From contig NZ_QBUC01000028.1 of NCBI RefSeq assembly GCF_003058165.1, positions 1-41,581 of the forward strand: a stretch of 41,581 nt of DNA. The letters run 5' to 3'. The position numbers were made by a program, and so were the translations under genes. This DNA is from Paenisporosarcina sp. OV554 (GTDB lineage Bacteria; Bacillota; Bacilli; Bacillales_A; Planococcaceae). Under the pieces are notes generated by a model. It was not told the origin of the DNA, made no database searches, and saw only the letters and a list, made by a program, of their open reading frames with translations. Numbering within the stretch: the stretch's first letter is position 1; every line of letters starts with the position of its first letter. Positions 33,889 through 41,519 of this stretch are shown here, piece after piece.

Positions 33889-34770
33889 ATGAATAAACAA
33901 TGGGTCACTTATATAATCCTTTTATTTTGTGTCGTTGCTTGGGGTAGCAATTTTGTCTTTGGTTCTATTTTGGTTAAAGTTTTTGACCCTAGTTTAATTG
34001 CATTTTTCCGATTAATGTTTATATTGATATTCTTATTTTTCATGACATTTAGAATCAATAAAACTAAGAAATTAACTTTACACAACTACTTTTGGTTAGC
34101 GGTTGCAGGCTTAATTGGCGTTTCCTTGAACCAATGGAGTTTTTACGCAAGTCTCCAATTTACCGAACCTGTTACTGCTTCATTGATCCTTGCCCTATCC
34201 CCAATCGTCACTTCTTTGATTTCTTCTTATTGGTTTAAAGAAAGAAAAACATTCCGATTTTGGGGAGGATCTCTCGTGGCTCTGTTAGGTGTTTGGTTAG
34301 TAATCACAAAGGGTTCATTTCTTGTACCTAGTATTGGAAAAGGTGAATTATTAATTGGAGTGACGATGCTATCATTTTCTGTTTTTTTGATTTTTGTTCA
34401 ACATTTATCTAAAACTATTCATCCCGTAACCATCACTTGGTATAGCAATGTATTCGGATTGATAGGATTACTTCCATTTGTCCCTTGGGAAGATACTCAT
34501 CGTGTATGGTCCGTTCCTTTTTCTTATTGGATATTACTTATTGTTACTGCCATTGTTATGCATGGACTTTGCACGTATATGTGGAATAACTCCATTCATA
34601 AAGTCGGTGCTTCAAAAGCAGCACTTTTATTGAATCTTGAACCGTTTGTAGCTATGGTTTTTGGTTTCTTCATACTCGCACATACCATCCAAACTCTTCA
34701 ACTTGTCGGTGCATTCATCATTGTCATGGGCGTTTTCATATCACTTCGAACAAAAAGAGAGACGATTTAA
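33889..34770 (+). CDS. EamA-family (drug/metabolite) transporter, 293 aa
   Basis: Ten-helix membrane transporter of the DMT superfamily with two EamA repeats: repeat 1 from CVVAWGSNFVFGSILVKV to about residue 140, repeat 2 from ELLIGVTMLSFSVFLIF to the end. The second repeat has SKAALLLNLEPFVAMVFGF, a family hallmark. Family members mostly export amino acids or other metabolites. The start codon has AGGAA about eleven bases upstream, a bit far. It is separated from the amidohydrolases by a terminator but shares their direction; it might export an end product (inference). Confidence 0.88.
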   Translation: MNKQWVTYIILLFCVVAWGSNFVFGSILVKVFDPSLIAFFRLMFILIFLFFMTFRINKTKKLTLHNYFWLAVAGLIGVSLNQWSFYASLQFTEPVTASLILALSPIVTSLISSYWFKERKTFRFWGGSLVALLGVWLVITKGSFLVPSIGKGELLIGVTMLSFSVFLIFVQHLSKTIHPVTITWYSNVFGLIGLLPFVPWEDTHRVWSVPFSYWILLIVTAIVMHGLCTYMWNNSIHKVGASKAALLLNLEPFVAMVFGFFILAHTIQTLQLVGAFIIVMGVFISLRTKRETI

Positions 34771-35023
34771 CCCTAGTGATGAACTGAGCCCTTATTAACG
34801 GACAGTTTAATAAAAAGGCACCTTAAAATTCATGTTGCGATTAGATGACTTCGGTATTGTTCCGGAGTCATCTTTTTTAAGTTCCATGCTTATTGAACAA
34901 AATAACTACCCTCAAAAAGTCCTATTCCTCCTTTTAATATGTACTAGAATATACTCCCTATTTGATGTAGAATAATCATTATAATTTTCTATTTTTTACC
35001 ATGAACTTAAGTAGTTATTCACA
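34771..35023. other. Intergenic region before the diguanylate cyclase gene
   Basis: Apart from the terminator at 34843-34878 this spacer holds no gene. A TATAAT-like box near 34978-34990 may be the -10 of the cyclase gene; a matching -35 at 17 bases is not evident. Confidence 0.35.
34843..34878 (+). terminator. Terminator after the EamA gene
   Basis: AGATGACTTCGG, a loop TATTGTT and CCGGAGTCATCT form a near-perfect stem, followed by TTTTTT. Confidence 0.9.
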
Positions 35024-37678
35024 TTGATGAAAGCAGGAACAAACCACTTGATGAAAGATTTAGCATTACATATATCACTACTAATTTCGTATCTTTTTAT
35101 TATAGGGCAGTTGGTTAGATTCTTTTTAAGAAAAAATGCCTCTAGCAATTTCTCAAACAGTAAAATACAAATCATTGCTGGGCTTTTACTTGGTTTTTTA
35201 GGAATTATTCTTATCTACTTTGGTATTGATCTTAATGAACAAGTCATCATAGACTTCAGATATATTCCGATCATCATTGCTGGAACTTTTTTTGGTTTCC
35301 CTGCAGCTATTTTGTCGTCCATTCTAATTGCAATCATGCGCTTATTTGTTGGTGGGATTAACGAATTTTCATTGTCCTCGTCTTTCTTTATATTATTAAT
35401 TGGAATTGTTACGGGTTTTTTCTCGAGATTATCTTTTAGAAAAGAAAGTAAGATGTTATTACTCACTTTGATGAGCACAATCCTTATTTACGTCACTTAT
35501 TATGTAAATCTGACGATTCTTTCAGATAGCGGGAAGCAATTTGCTGAAATTTCCCAGATCTATTGGGCTTTCTCTTTATTTGGGAGTGTTTTTGCTTTTT
35601 ATGTAGCCAAATATATTTTTTGGAGCATCAAGGTATTTGTAGAACTTGAAAATACAAAAATTAGACTCTCCACTTTCATTTCACATTTAAATTCTGGGGT
35701 AATTGTTGAAACGCCAGATCGTCGTATAGAAATTGTTAATGAAAAATTTTATGACCTATTTCATATTCCAAAAAAAGAAAATCTAGTAGGTTTACATGCC
35801 GAGAAATTATTAATCGACCGGTATTATGAACTAGTAAACACCAAAGAAACTGTTTTAAATGAAGAAGTTCTGCTTGGAGACGGTCGGGTTATTGAACGTG
35901 ATTTTATCCCAATCACGTCACCAAATCAAAGGAGTTTAGGGCATTTATGGAACTTTCGAGATATAACAGATCGTAAAGATGATGAAAAAAGAACTTTTGG
36001 TTCGAAAGAGAACTATAAACGACTGCTTGAACAGTATCAGTCAGTTATTGAAAATGTGAAAGAAGTTATTTTCCAAACGGATGTAATGGGAAATTGGACT
36101 TTTTTAAACAAGTCTTGGACAGAAATAACTGGTTATTGTGCAGAAGAATCTTTGGGTCAATCATTTTTAAAATTTGTCCACTCTGATGAGCAAAACCGCC
36201 TTAATGAATGGTTTGACTCTCTCATCCATGAACGCAACGATGAATACAAATGCGAAGTCCGTTACGTGACGGAAAGTGGGACAACCAAATGGATTGAGAT
36301 GTTTGCGAGACTTACATTTGATACACAAGGAGAAATCATTGGTACTTCGGGGACGCTATTTGATATTACAAATCGCAAACAGATGGAAATTAAAATACTC
36401 GAAAATGAACAGCTGTATAAATCATTATTTCAACATAACCAAAGCCCTTCATATTTGTTGGATACTAGAGGGGTTTTCACACAAGTTAACGATGCTACGG
36501 AATTGGTTACTGGATACACAAGAGCAAAACTCGTAGGAACATCCTTTGCTCCCTTAATTTCCAAAAACTTTGTCGAGGATACAATTTCGTATTTTAAGAG
36601 GACTCTTAACGGTGAATCTTTGACATTTGAGACTGAAATTAAGACAAGAGATGGCAATAAAGTTAGATTAAATATAAATATTTCGCCTATTATTATAAAT
36701 GAGAAGATTATAGGTGTGATCGGTATGGCTTATGATATTACAAAAGAAAAAGTAGCCGAAAGAAAGTTGATTGAAAGTGAACATAGGTATCGCAGTCTAA
36801 TTGATCTTTCGCCAGAAGTGATTTTTGTTCACAGTCGGCATCAAATTGAATTTATTAACCATAAGGTAGTTGAATTTATTGGTGCGAAGAGTATTGACGA
36901 TTTAATAGGAAAAACAGTTTTTGATTTCCTACACCCAGACGATCGACGAACTGCCGTATTTAACATGGCATTAGGATTTAAAAATGAAAGTCTGTTAATC
37001 AAAAATAGTGAGCTCCGTTTGATTCGGTTTGATGGGAAAGTGGTCATTGCGAATGTGGGTGCTACCCTTATTGAATACAATGGGAAACCTGCAATTATGG
37101 GGGTTATTCATGATATTACCGAGAAAAAAGAGATTGAAAGGCAACTGGTTGAAGCGAATGAAATGTTACACGAAATCTCTAAATTAGATGGATTGACTGG
37201 CATCCCTAATCGCCGCTCTTATGATGAAAAGTTACAACAAGAATGGGAACTTGCGTTAAGCAATAACCAATCTATTTCACTACTGATGATAGACATTGAT
37301 TATTTTAAATTGTACAACGATGCTTATGGACATCAACAAGGTGATAATTGTTTACAAGAAGTAGCGAAGTCATTACAACAAGAAATAGAGCAATCTGGTC
37401 AGTTTGTTGCAAGATATGGTGGCGAAGAGTTTTCAGTGATTCTACGTGATCGAGATGAAAAGAGCACATTCCAAGTAGCTGAAACACTTCGGTCGAACAT
37501 TGAAGCACTCAACATTCCACATGTTCATTCATCCATAGGGCCCTTCCTTACCATTAGCATTGGGATGGCCAGTTTCCGGCCAACTTCTGACGTATCCATA
37601 CATGATTTAATGAAATATGCTGATCTAGCTCTCTATGAAACAAAGAGAAATGGACGAAATACTATCCACACAAATTGA
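35024..37678 (+). CDS. Membrane diguanylate cyclase: 5TM-LYT, four PAS, GGDEF, 884 aa
   Basis: Predicted cyclic-di-GMP synthase. Residues about 10-205 form a 5TMR-LYT-type membrane sensor (GLLLGFLGIILIYFGI and FRYIPIIIAGTFFGFPAAIL are characteristic). Four PAS domains follow (about 216-322, 330-455, 463-580, 590-710), with PAC ends such as FDITNRKQ and HDITEKKEIE. The GGDEF domain (about 720-884) has DGLTGIPNRRSY, DIDYFKLYNDAYGHQQGD and an active-site GGEEF. The inhibitory I-site RxxD is QSGQ here, so product feedback is probably lost. No EAL domain. Starts at 35024, 35027 and 35048 (TTG, with AGGA nine bases before) are all possible. Single-gene unit. Confidence 0.93.
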   Translation: MMKAGTNHLMKDLALHISLLISYLFIIGQLVRFFLRKNASSNFSNSKIQIIAGLLLGFLGIILIYFGIDLNEQVIIDFRYIPIIIAGTFFGFPAAILSSILIAIMRLFVGGINEFSLSSSFFILLIGIVTGFFSRLSFRKESKMLLLTLMSTILIYVTYYVNLTILSDSGKQFAEISQIYWAFSLFGSVFAFYVAKYIFWSIKVFVELENTKIRLSTFISHLNSGVIVETPDRRIEIVNEKFYDLFHIPKKENLVGLHAEKLLIDRYYELVNTKETVLNEEVLLGDGRVIERDFIPITSPNQRSLGHLWNFRDITDRKDDEKRTFGSKENYKRLLEQYQSVIENVKEVIFQTDVMGNWTFLNKSWTEITGYCAEESLGQSFLKFVHSDEQNRLNEWFDSLIHERNDEYKCEVRYVTESGTTKWIEMFARLTFDTQGEIIGTSGTLFDITNRKQMEIKILENEQLYKSLFQHNQSPSYLLDTRGVFTQVNDATELVTGYTRAKLVGTSFAPLISKNFVEDTISYFKRTLNGESLTFETEIKTRDGNKVRLNINISPIIINEKIIGVIGMAYDITKEKVAERKLIESEHRYRSLIDLSPEVIFVHSRHQIEFINHKVVEFIGAKSIDDLIGKTVFDFLHPDDRRTAVFNMALGFKNESLLIKNSELRLIRFDGKVVIANVGATLIEYNGKPAIMGVIHDITEKKEIERQLVEANEMLHEISKLDGLTGIPNRRSYDEKLQQEWELALSNNQSISLLMIDIDYFKLYNDAYGHQQGDNCLQEVAKSLQQEIEQSGQFVARYGGEEFSVILRDRDEKSTFQVAETLRSNIEALNIPHVHSSIGPFLTISIGMASFRPTSDVSIHDLMKYADLALYETKRNGRNTIHTN

Positions 37679-37727
37679 TAATGTATAAGATATATTACCG
37701 GTTTGCAATAGCTGTAATAGATAACAA

Positions 37728-37772
37728 GACTGACTCATTCGTTTGTTGAACCGACCGAATGGGTCAGTTTTT
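37728..37772 (+). terminator. Terminator of the diguanylate cyclase gene
   Basis: GACTGACTCATTCG and CGAATGGGTCAG pair around a loop of about 14 bases and are followed by TTTTT. Confidence 0.85.
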
Positions 37773-37859
37773 ATTTACATGCTTTATATGTTTCTCCTGC
37801 CATTATGTTGGTTCTAAGATTTTATATTTTCTAGGAAGGTAGCCATTATCATTTATTAA

Positions 37860-37883
37860 GGGTAACCAAATTTCTGGTTACCC
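37860..37883 (-). terminator. Hairpin downstream of the DUF1540 gene
   Basis: GGGTAACCA and TGGTTACCC form a perfect nine-pair stem eight bases past the stop codon of the minus-strand gene at 37891. The following T-tract is poor (TTAATAAAT), so it may be a weak terminator. Confidence 0.6.
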
Positions 37884-37890
37884 TCAAAAA

Positions 37891-38046
37891 TTAAGCTTTT
37901 ACTGCAAATGTTTTACAATCCGTTTCTTCACTATTGGATGCTTTTCTTCCCTTATGACTGACTACATAAATGGCATCAGCACGGCATTTGTTTCCATCGC
38001 CCCAATAATTACAGTTATTTACTTCACATCGAACATCTTGAGCCAT
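37891..38046 (-). CDS. DUF1540 domain protein, 51 aa
   Basis: Very small Cys-rich protein that matches the DUF1540 pattern: RCEVNNCNYWGDGNKCRADA, then a Lys-rich middle and a final ETDCKTF. The four Cys at residues 7, 12, 21 and 44 suggest a small metal-binding or disulfide fold. The start at 38046 has a textbook AAGGAGGTG site seven bases upstream, which makes this a sound gene although it is short. In spore-formers such proteins are often linked to sporulation, but the function is not established. It stands alone on the minus strand, with about 290 bases of AT-rich spacer upstream. Confidence 0.85.
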   Translation of the reverse strand: MAQDVRCEVNNCNYWGDGNKCRADAIYVVSHKGRKASNSEETDCKTFAVKA

Positions 38047-38279
38047 AATATCACACCTCCTTCTTAGTTATGGTTTACAACTTTAAGGAGTCTGATACTT
38101 GTTTCGAGTGGAATGTGATTTTGCATATGTTAATCAAGAAAATGCCAGTGTTATATCATCTTAATTTTCCCTTTATTTCTTTCTCAATTACGAATGAGAG
38201 TAGACTTTTATAGTTTTAAATTTATATATCTTACCTAAATCATAATCAGCTTATTCAAAAACGACATTATCAAACAAAA
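38047..38279. other. AT-rich intergenic region upstream of the DUF1540 gene
   Basis: No gene seen on either strand. It should carry the DUF1540 promoter; I found no convincing sigma-A or sporulation-type pair. Confidence 0.35.
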
Positions 38280-38320
38280 AAAGGCGATACTCTCTAGTTA
38301 CAGAGAAGTAATCACCTTTA
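38280..38320 (-). terminator. Terminator of the ornithine cyclodeaminase-family gene
   Basis: On the minus strand AAAGGTGATTACTTCTCT and AGAGAGTATCGCCTTT form a stem with a few mismatches, followed by a run of T's. Confidence 0.88.
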
Positions 38321-38334
38321 TATAAAACTTTTTA

Positions 38335-39318
38335 TTATACTTCCACTTCTATTCCTACACCCGCTTCTTTCGCTTTCGCATAGACGCCTTTTGATACTGC
38401 CAGATCAAAATAGGCGGCTCCAACTGATTTGAAGAAAGTGATTTCTTCTTGAGCTTGTCTTCCTGATTTCTTTCCGACAACTAGTTCTCCGATTTGTGCA
38501 TGGAGACCATCAAACGACCACTTGCCACTATTGGCAGCATGCATAAGCTCACCCGCTTCATCTTTAACTCCGGCTAAGTCATCTACGACAATTTTGTCTG
38601 ACCTCAAAACAGTAGTTTCATCCACTTCTCGCATATGGGGTAAATAAGAACCGACCCCATTAATATGAGTGCCTGGTCGTACGTCAGAGCCATTGAAAAC
38701 TGGTTCATTTGAACGTGTAGCACAACAAATTATATCTGCTTGTTGCACTGCTTTTGAGACATCCGTTTCTACTTCAAAAGGTATTTCTACACCGTGGACA
38801 CGTAATTTCTCTCCGAACGCTTCGGCTTTCTCTACTGTACGGTTCACCAGAATAATTTTTTCGATGTCACGAACCGCTAGCACACCGAGTACTTGTTCAA
38901 AGGCCATAGCACCTGTACCAATTACACTTAGTATGCGACTATTTTCCTTCGCTAAATAGCCTGTCGCTATGCCGCTAAGTGCACCTGTACGCAATCTAGT
39001 TAAATACGATGCGTTGATCATCGCGAGGTGCTCCCCATTCGTGGCATCAGACAATAACACCACGCCTTGTGTGGTTGGTTTTCCATTCGCAGGATTATCC
39101 GGGAAAATCGTTACAACTTTTACCGCAGATACTTCGGAAACTAAATCCGCACTCGGCATATACAAAGCCGAAGCTTCGTATGCAGGGAAATCGAAAACGG
39201 TACGATGTGGATTATTTATTTTCCCTGCCTCTTTTGCCTTCAACATCGCAGTGATGTCTTGAATAGCATCGGTCATTTTATATAATTGCTGAATTTGTTT
39301 TTCATTTATAACGAGCAT
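38335..39318 (-). CDS. Ornithine cyclodeaminase / mu-crystallin family enzyme, 327 aa
   Basis: NAD(P)-dependent enzyme of the OCD/mu-crystallin family, whose members include ornithine cyclodeaminase, delta-1-pyrroline-2-carboxylate reductase, alanine dehydrogenase and lysine cyclodeaminase. The N-terminal substrate part has SAVKVVTIFPDNPANGKPT and LRTGALSGIATGYLA. The Rossmann motif is VIGTGAMAFEQ (about residue 133). GVGSYLPHMREVD and VVDDLAG follow. The ATG at 39318 is preceded by AGGAGG seven bases away; the frame is open two codons earlier, too close to the site. It is encoded just after the MFS transporter gene in the same direction, so the substrate is probably what that transporter imports. 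Proline-like or other amino acid metabolism is a reasonable guess. Confidence 0.9.
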   Translation of the reverse strand: MLVINEKQIQQLYKMTDAIQDITAMLKAKEAGKINNPHRTVFDFPAYEASALYMPSADLVSEVSAVKVVTIFPDNPANGKPTTQGVVLLSDATNGEHLAMINASYLTRLRTGALSGIATGYLAKENSRILSVIGTGAMAFEQVLGVLAVRDIEKIILVNRTVEKAEAFGEKLRVHGVEIPFEVETDVSKAVQQADIICCATRSNEPVFNGSDVRPGTHINGVGSYLPHMREVDETTVLRSDKIVVDDLAGVKDEAGELMHAANSGKWSFDGLHAQIGELVVGKKSGRQAQEEITFFKSVGAAYFDLAVSKGVYAKAKEAGVGIEVEV

Positions 39319-39374
39319 GGCCATTCCTCCTATAAGAAAATACGAAAGCGTTTAAAGATGGACATAGTATGAGA

Positions 39375-39402
39375 AAAAGAGCCGCTTACGCACGGCTCTC
39401 TT
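39375..39402 (-). terminator. Terminator overlapping the transporter stop codon
   Basis: On the minus strand AGAGCCG and CGGCTCT pair around a TGCGTAAG loop and are followed by TTTTTC. The transporter's TAA lies in the loop. It separates the transporter gene from the downstream enzyme gene, which may be read by leakage or have its own promoter. Confidence 0.75.
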
Positions 39403-40690
39403 TTACTATAACGCTTTTTTCTACTTGTTTTTGACTGCGATCTTTTACTGCCCAAATGGACACTAGGGAAATAACTGCTGTAAAGATAATGTATATAGCT
39501 ACTGGTATATACGAGTTATCAAAACGAACTAGTAATGCAGTGGCGACAAGTGGTGCTGTTCCACCCGCTACTGCGGCACCGATTTGATATCCTAGTGAAA
39601 TGCCTGTGTAACGAATTTTTGCATCAAAGATTTCAGAGAACATAGTTCCAAGAACTGCCGTGATTGGCGCCCAAATAATTCCTAAACCAATCACTGTTGC
39701 AATAATGAGCAAAGCAACTGAACCTTGTTGCAATAACCAAAAGTATGGGAATGCAAAAAGTGCCATAGCTACAGTACCTGCAACAAATAATCTTTTACGT
39801 CCTACTTTATCCGATAAGTTCCCCATTACAGGAATTAAAATCGTCGTCACAACTGTAGCTATCATAACAGCTGTCAATGTAGAGGTTCTAGTAAACTCTA
39901 AATTGGTCGTAGCATACGAAACAACGAATGTACTGAAAATATAAAAGGGTGCTGTTTCAACCACTTTTGCCCCAATGGCAATTAACACTTCGCGCCAATG
40001 GTATTTAAGTGTATCAACAATTGGTAGCTTCGGAACTTCTCCAGATTCTTGCACTTTTTTGAATTCAGGAGTTTCGTCGATCCCTTTACGAATCCATAAA
40101 CCAAAAATAACCAATAGCGCGCTTAAAATAAATGGCACACGCCATCCCCACGTCATAAATGATTCTTCTGGTAGCATGGTCATCAACCATAAAGCGATTG
40201 TTCCCATGAACATCCCAATCGTGACTCCCATTTGAGGAATACTACCATATAGTCCTCGTTTTTCTGGAGGTGCGTATTCAACGGCTAGTAGTAGTGCCCC
40301 TCCCCACTCACCGCCAATTCCTAATCCTTGAACTAAGCGAAGTGTAATCAACAAGATCGGTGCCCATATCCCAATTGCTTGATATGTTGGTAACAAACCC
40401 ATTCCAAACGTAGCCACACCCATTAAACTTAATGTTACGACGAGTGTTTTTTTGCGGCCAATACGGTCACCGATATGACTGAAAATGATTCCTCCAAATG
40501 GTCGGATGAAAAAGGCTAAAGCAAATGATGCATATGCTAATAATAGTCCGACAGTCGGATCCTCAGTGACAAAGAATAGTTGGTTAAAGACGAGTGCAGC
40601 AACTGTTCCGTACAAGAAATAGTCAAACCACTCAATTGAACTACCTACTAAACTTGCAATTAAGACTCGACGAGTTTGTTTTTTATTCAT
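39386..40690 (-). CDS. MFS transporter, metabolite:H+ symporter (MHS) family, 434 aa
   Basis: Twelve-helix proton-coupled importer of the MHS branch (ProP, ShiA, KgtP relatives). Marks: SLVGSSIEWFDYFLYGTVAA at the start, the loop 2-3 motif HIGDRIGRKKTL, RLVQGLGIGGEWGGALLLAV in helix 4, and the second-half loop GNLSDKVGRKRL. The ATG at 40690 has AGGGGGA eight bases upstream; a nine-codon longer frame lacks one. It has its own near-consensus promoter (40751-40779) in the region shared with the divergent XRE-cupin regulator. Candidate substrates are organic acids, betaine/proline-like compounds or shikimate; sequence alone does not decide. Confidence 0.92.
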   Translation of the reverse strand: MNKKQTRRVLIASLVGSSIEWFDYFLYGTVAALVFNQLFFVTEDPTVGLLLAYASFALAFFIRPFGGIIFSHIGDRIGRKKTLVVTLSLMGVATFGMGLLPTYQAIGIWAPILLITLRLVQGLGIGGEWGGALLLAVEYAPPEKRGLYGSIPQMGVTIGMFMGTIALWLMTMLPEESFMTWGWRVPFILSALLVIFGLWIRKGIDETPEFKKVQESGEVPKLPIVDTLKYHWREVLIAIGAKVVETAPFYIFSTFVVSYATTNLEFTRTSTLTAVMIATVVTTILIPVMGNLSDKVGRKRLFVAGTVAMALFAFPYFWLLQQGSVALLIIATVIGLGIIWAPITAVLGTMFSEIFDAKIRYTGISLGYQIGAAVAGGTAPLVATALLVRFDNSYIPVAIYIIFTAVISLVSIWAVKDRSQKQVEKSVIVKESRA

Positions 40691-40750
40691 CAAAAATCCC
40701 CCTTGTGTTTCGAACAAAATTGAAGTGTCACTTTAATTACTTATGGATTC

Positions 40751-40779
40751 ATTTTAGACAGTTAAAAATTTTCTGTCAA
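40751..40779 (-). promoter_or_regulatory. Sigma-A promoter of the MFS gene with embedded operator-like repeat
   Basis: On the minus strand TTGACA (40774-40779) and TAAAAT (40751-40756) are exactly 17 bases apart, about 60 bases before the start codon: an almost perfect sigma-A promoter. The inverted repeat GACAG (40757-40761) / CTGTC (40773-40777) fills the spacer, with its outer edges touching both boxes. A dimeric repressor bound there would block RNA polymerase. The divergent XRE-cupin protein is the obvious candidate. Confidence 0.7.
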
Positions 40780-40798
40780 TACATTGTCGTAAATATCA

Positions 40799-40828
40799 TT
40801 GAAGTTCGTAATTTGATTGTTGTAAGAT
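40799..40828 (+). promoter_or_regulatory. Possible promoter of the XRE-cupin regulator gene
   Basis: TTGAAG (40799-40804), an 18-base spacer and TAAGAT (40823-40828), about 37 bases before the start codon. Reasonable but imperfect sigma-A match; adjacent to the operator-like repeat, so autoregulation is possible. Confidence 0.4.
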
Positions 40829-40864
40829 ATAAGGTAAATGTCATGATGAAGCGAGGAATTTTTT

Positions 40865-41380
40865 ATGTCGCAAGGTTTAGTGGGTATTACATTAAAAAGT
40901 CTTCGCAAAGAGCGGAAATTAACATTAAAAGATTTGGCAGCGGAAACTGGGGTGTCTATCAGTTTTTTATCACAAGTTGAGAGAGGTAAATCGAGCGTCA
41001 CATTAGAGTCGCTAAAAAAAATAGCGGATGCTTTAAGTGTAAATCCAAGTGTTTTTTTTGCAAAAGATGATGTCCAAGACGATTTGAGCATTCGCCAAGA
41101 ACGCTTTTTTTATAAAGATCTATCTCACGGAGTTCAAGATGCTAGCTTCTCTCCGATTTTGGTAACGCTCCAACCCGGAGAAAATGAAGGAAATGCTTTT
41201 TCTCATGGTGGACACGAATTTTTATTTGTTGTGGAAGGTTTATTAACCGTAGAAATCGATGGAAAGCCAGTGCAATTAAATGAACAGCAATCCATTTTAT
41301 TCGATGCTCGCAAAACACATTATTGGTATAACCATACAGAACACATCGTTAGGTTTTTAGTCGTTTCATCTAAAAACTAA
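40865..41380 (+). CDS. XRE-family transcriptional regulator with cupin domain, 171 aa
   Basis: Two-domain regulator: the XRE helix-turn-helix (about residues 8-65, LKSLRKERKLTLKDLAAETG, SISFLSQVERGKSSVTL) and a C-terminal cupin_2 ligand-binding barrel (about 95-168, GENEGNAFSHGGHEFLFVVEG). The cupin His and Glu residues (HGGHE, later HYWYNH) could bind a metal or carboxylate ligand. This class (PuuR-like) usually represses a neighbouring uptake or catabolic gene until its substrate appears. GAGGAA stands seven bases before the ATG. Divergent from the MFS transporter, whose promoter contains an inverted repeat. Sure of the family; the ligand is unknown. Confidence 0.95.
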   Translation: MSQGLVGITLKSLRKERKLTLKDLAAETGVSISFLSQVERGKSSVTLESLKKIADALSVNPSVFFAKDDVQDDLSIRQERFFYKDLSHGVQDASFSPILVTLQPGENEGNAFSHGGHEFLFVVEGLLTVEIDGKPVQLNEQQSILFDARKTHYWYNHTEHIVRFLVVSSKN

Positions 41381-41397
41381 CCAATAAAATCAAATGG

Positions 41398-41417
41398 ACC
41401 TCCTCGGAATTAAGAGG
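41398..41417 (+). terminator. Truncated terminator of the regulator gene
   Basis: ACCTCCTCGGAATTAAGAGG resembles the left arm, loop and start of the right arm of the terminator at 16464-16492, but the right arm stops at GAGG and no T-tract follows; instead CCACTGAAAAACT begins. Interruption by an inserted element is the likely cause. Confidence 0.4.
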
Positions 41418-41465
41418 CCACTGAAAAACTTACGTTTTTAATTTTGTAAGTGTGATTTAACTTTA

Positions 41466-41507
41466 AAAGGCTCATTTCGTTCGAACTCGAACGAAATGAC
41501 GCCTTTT
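41466..41507. terminator. Long bidirectional hairpin at the right edge
   Basis: TCATTTCGTTCG and CGAACGAAATGA pair perfectly around AACT, extended by AAAGGC/GCCTTTTT. It lies a few bases past the stop of the partial minus-strand frame at 41520 and probably ends its transcript. Confidence 0.85.
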
Positions 41508-41519
41508 TCTTTGTATTAC

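Noticed and set aside
39340-39358. cre site between the MFS gene and the cyclodeaminase-family gene (ACGAAAGCGTTTAAAG)
   Set aside because: Several mismatches to the consensus at positions that normally do not vary.
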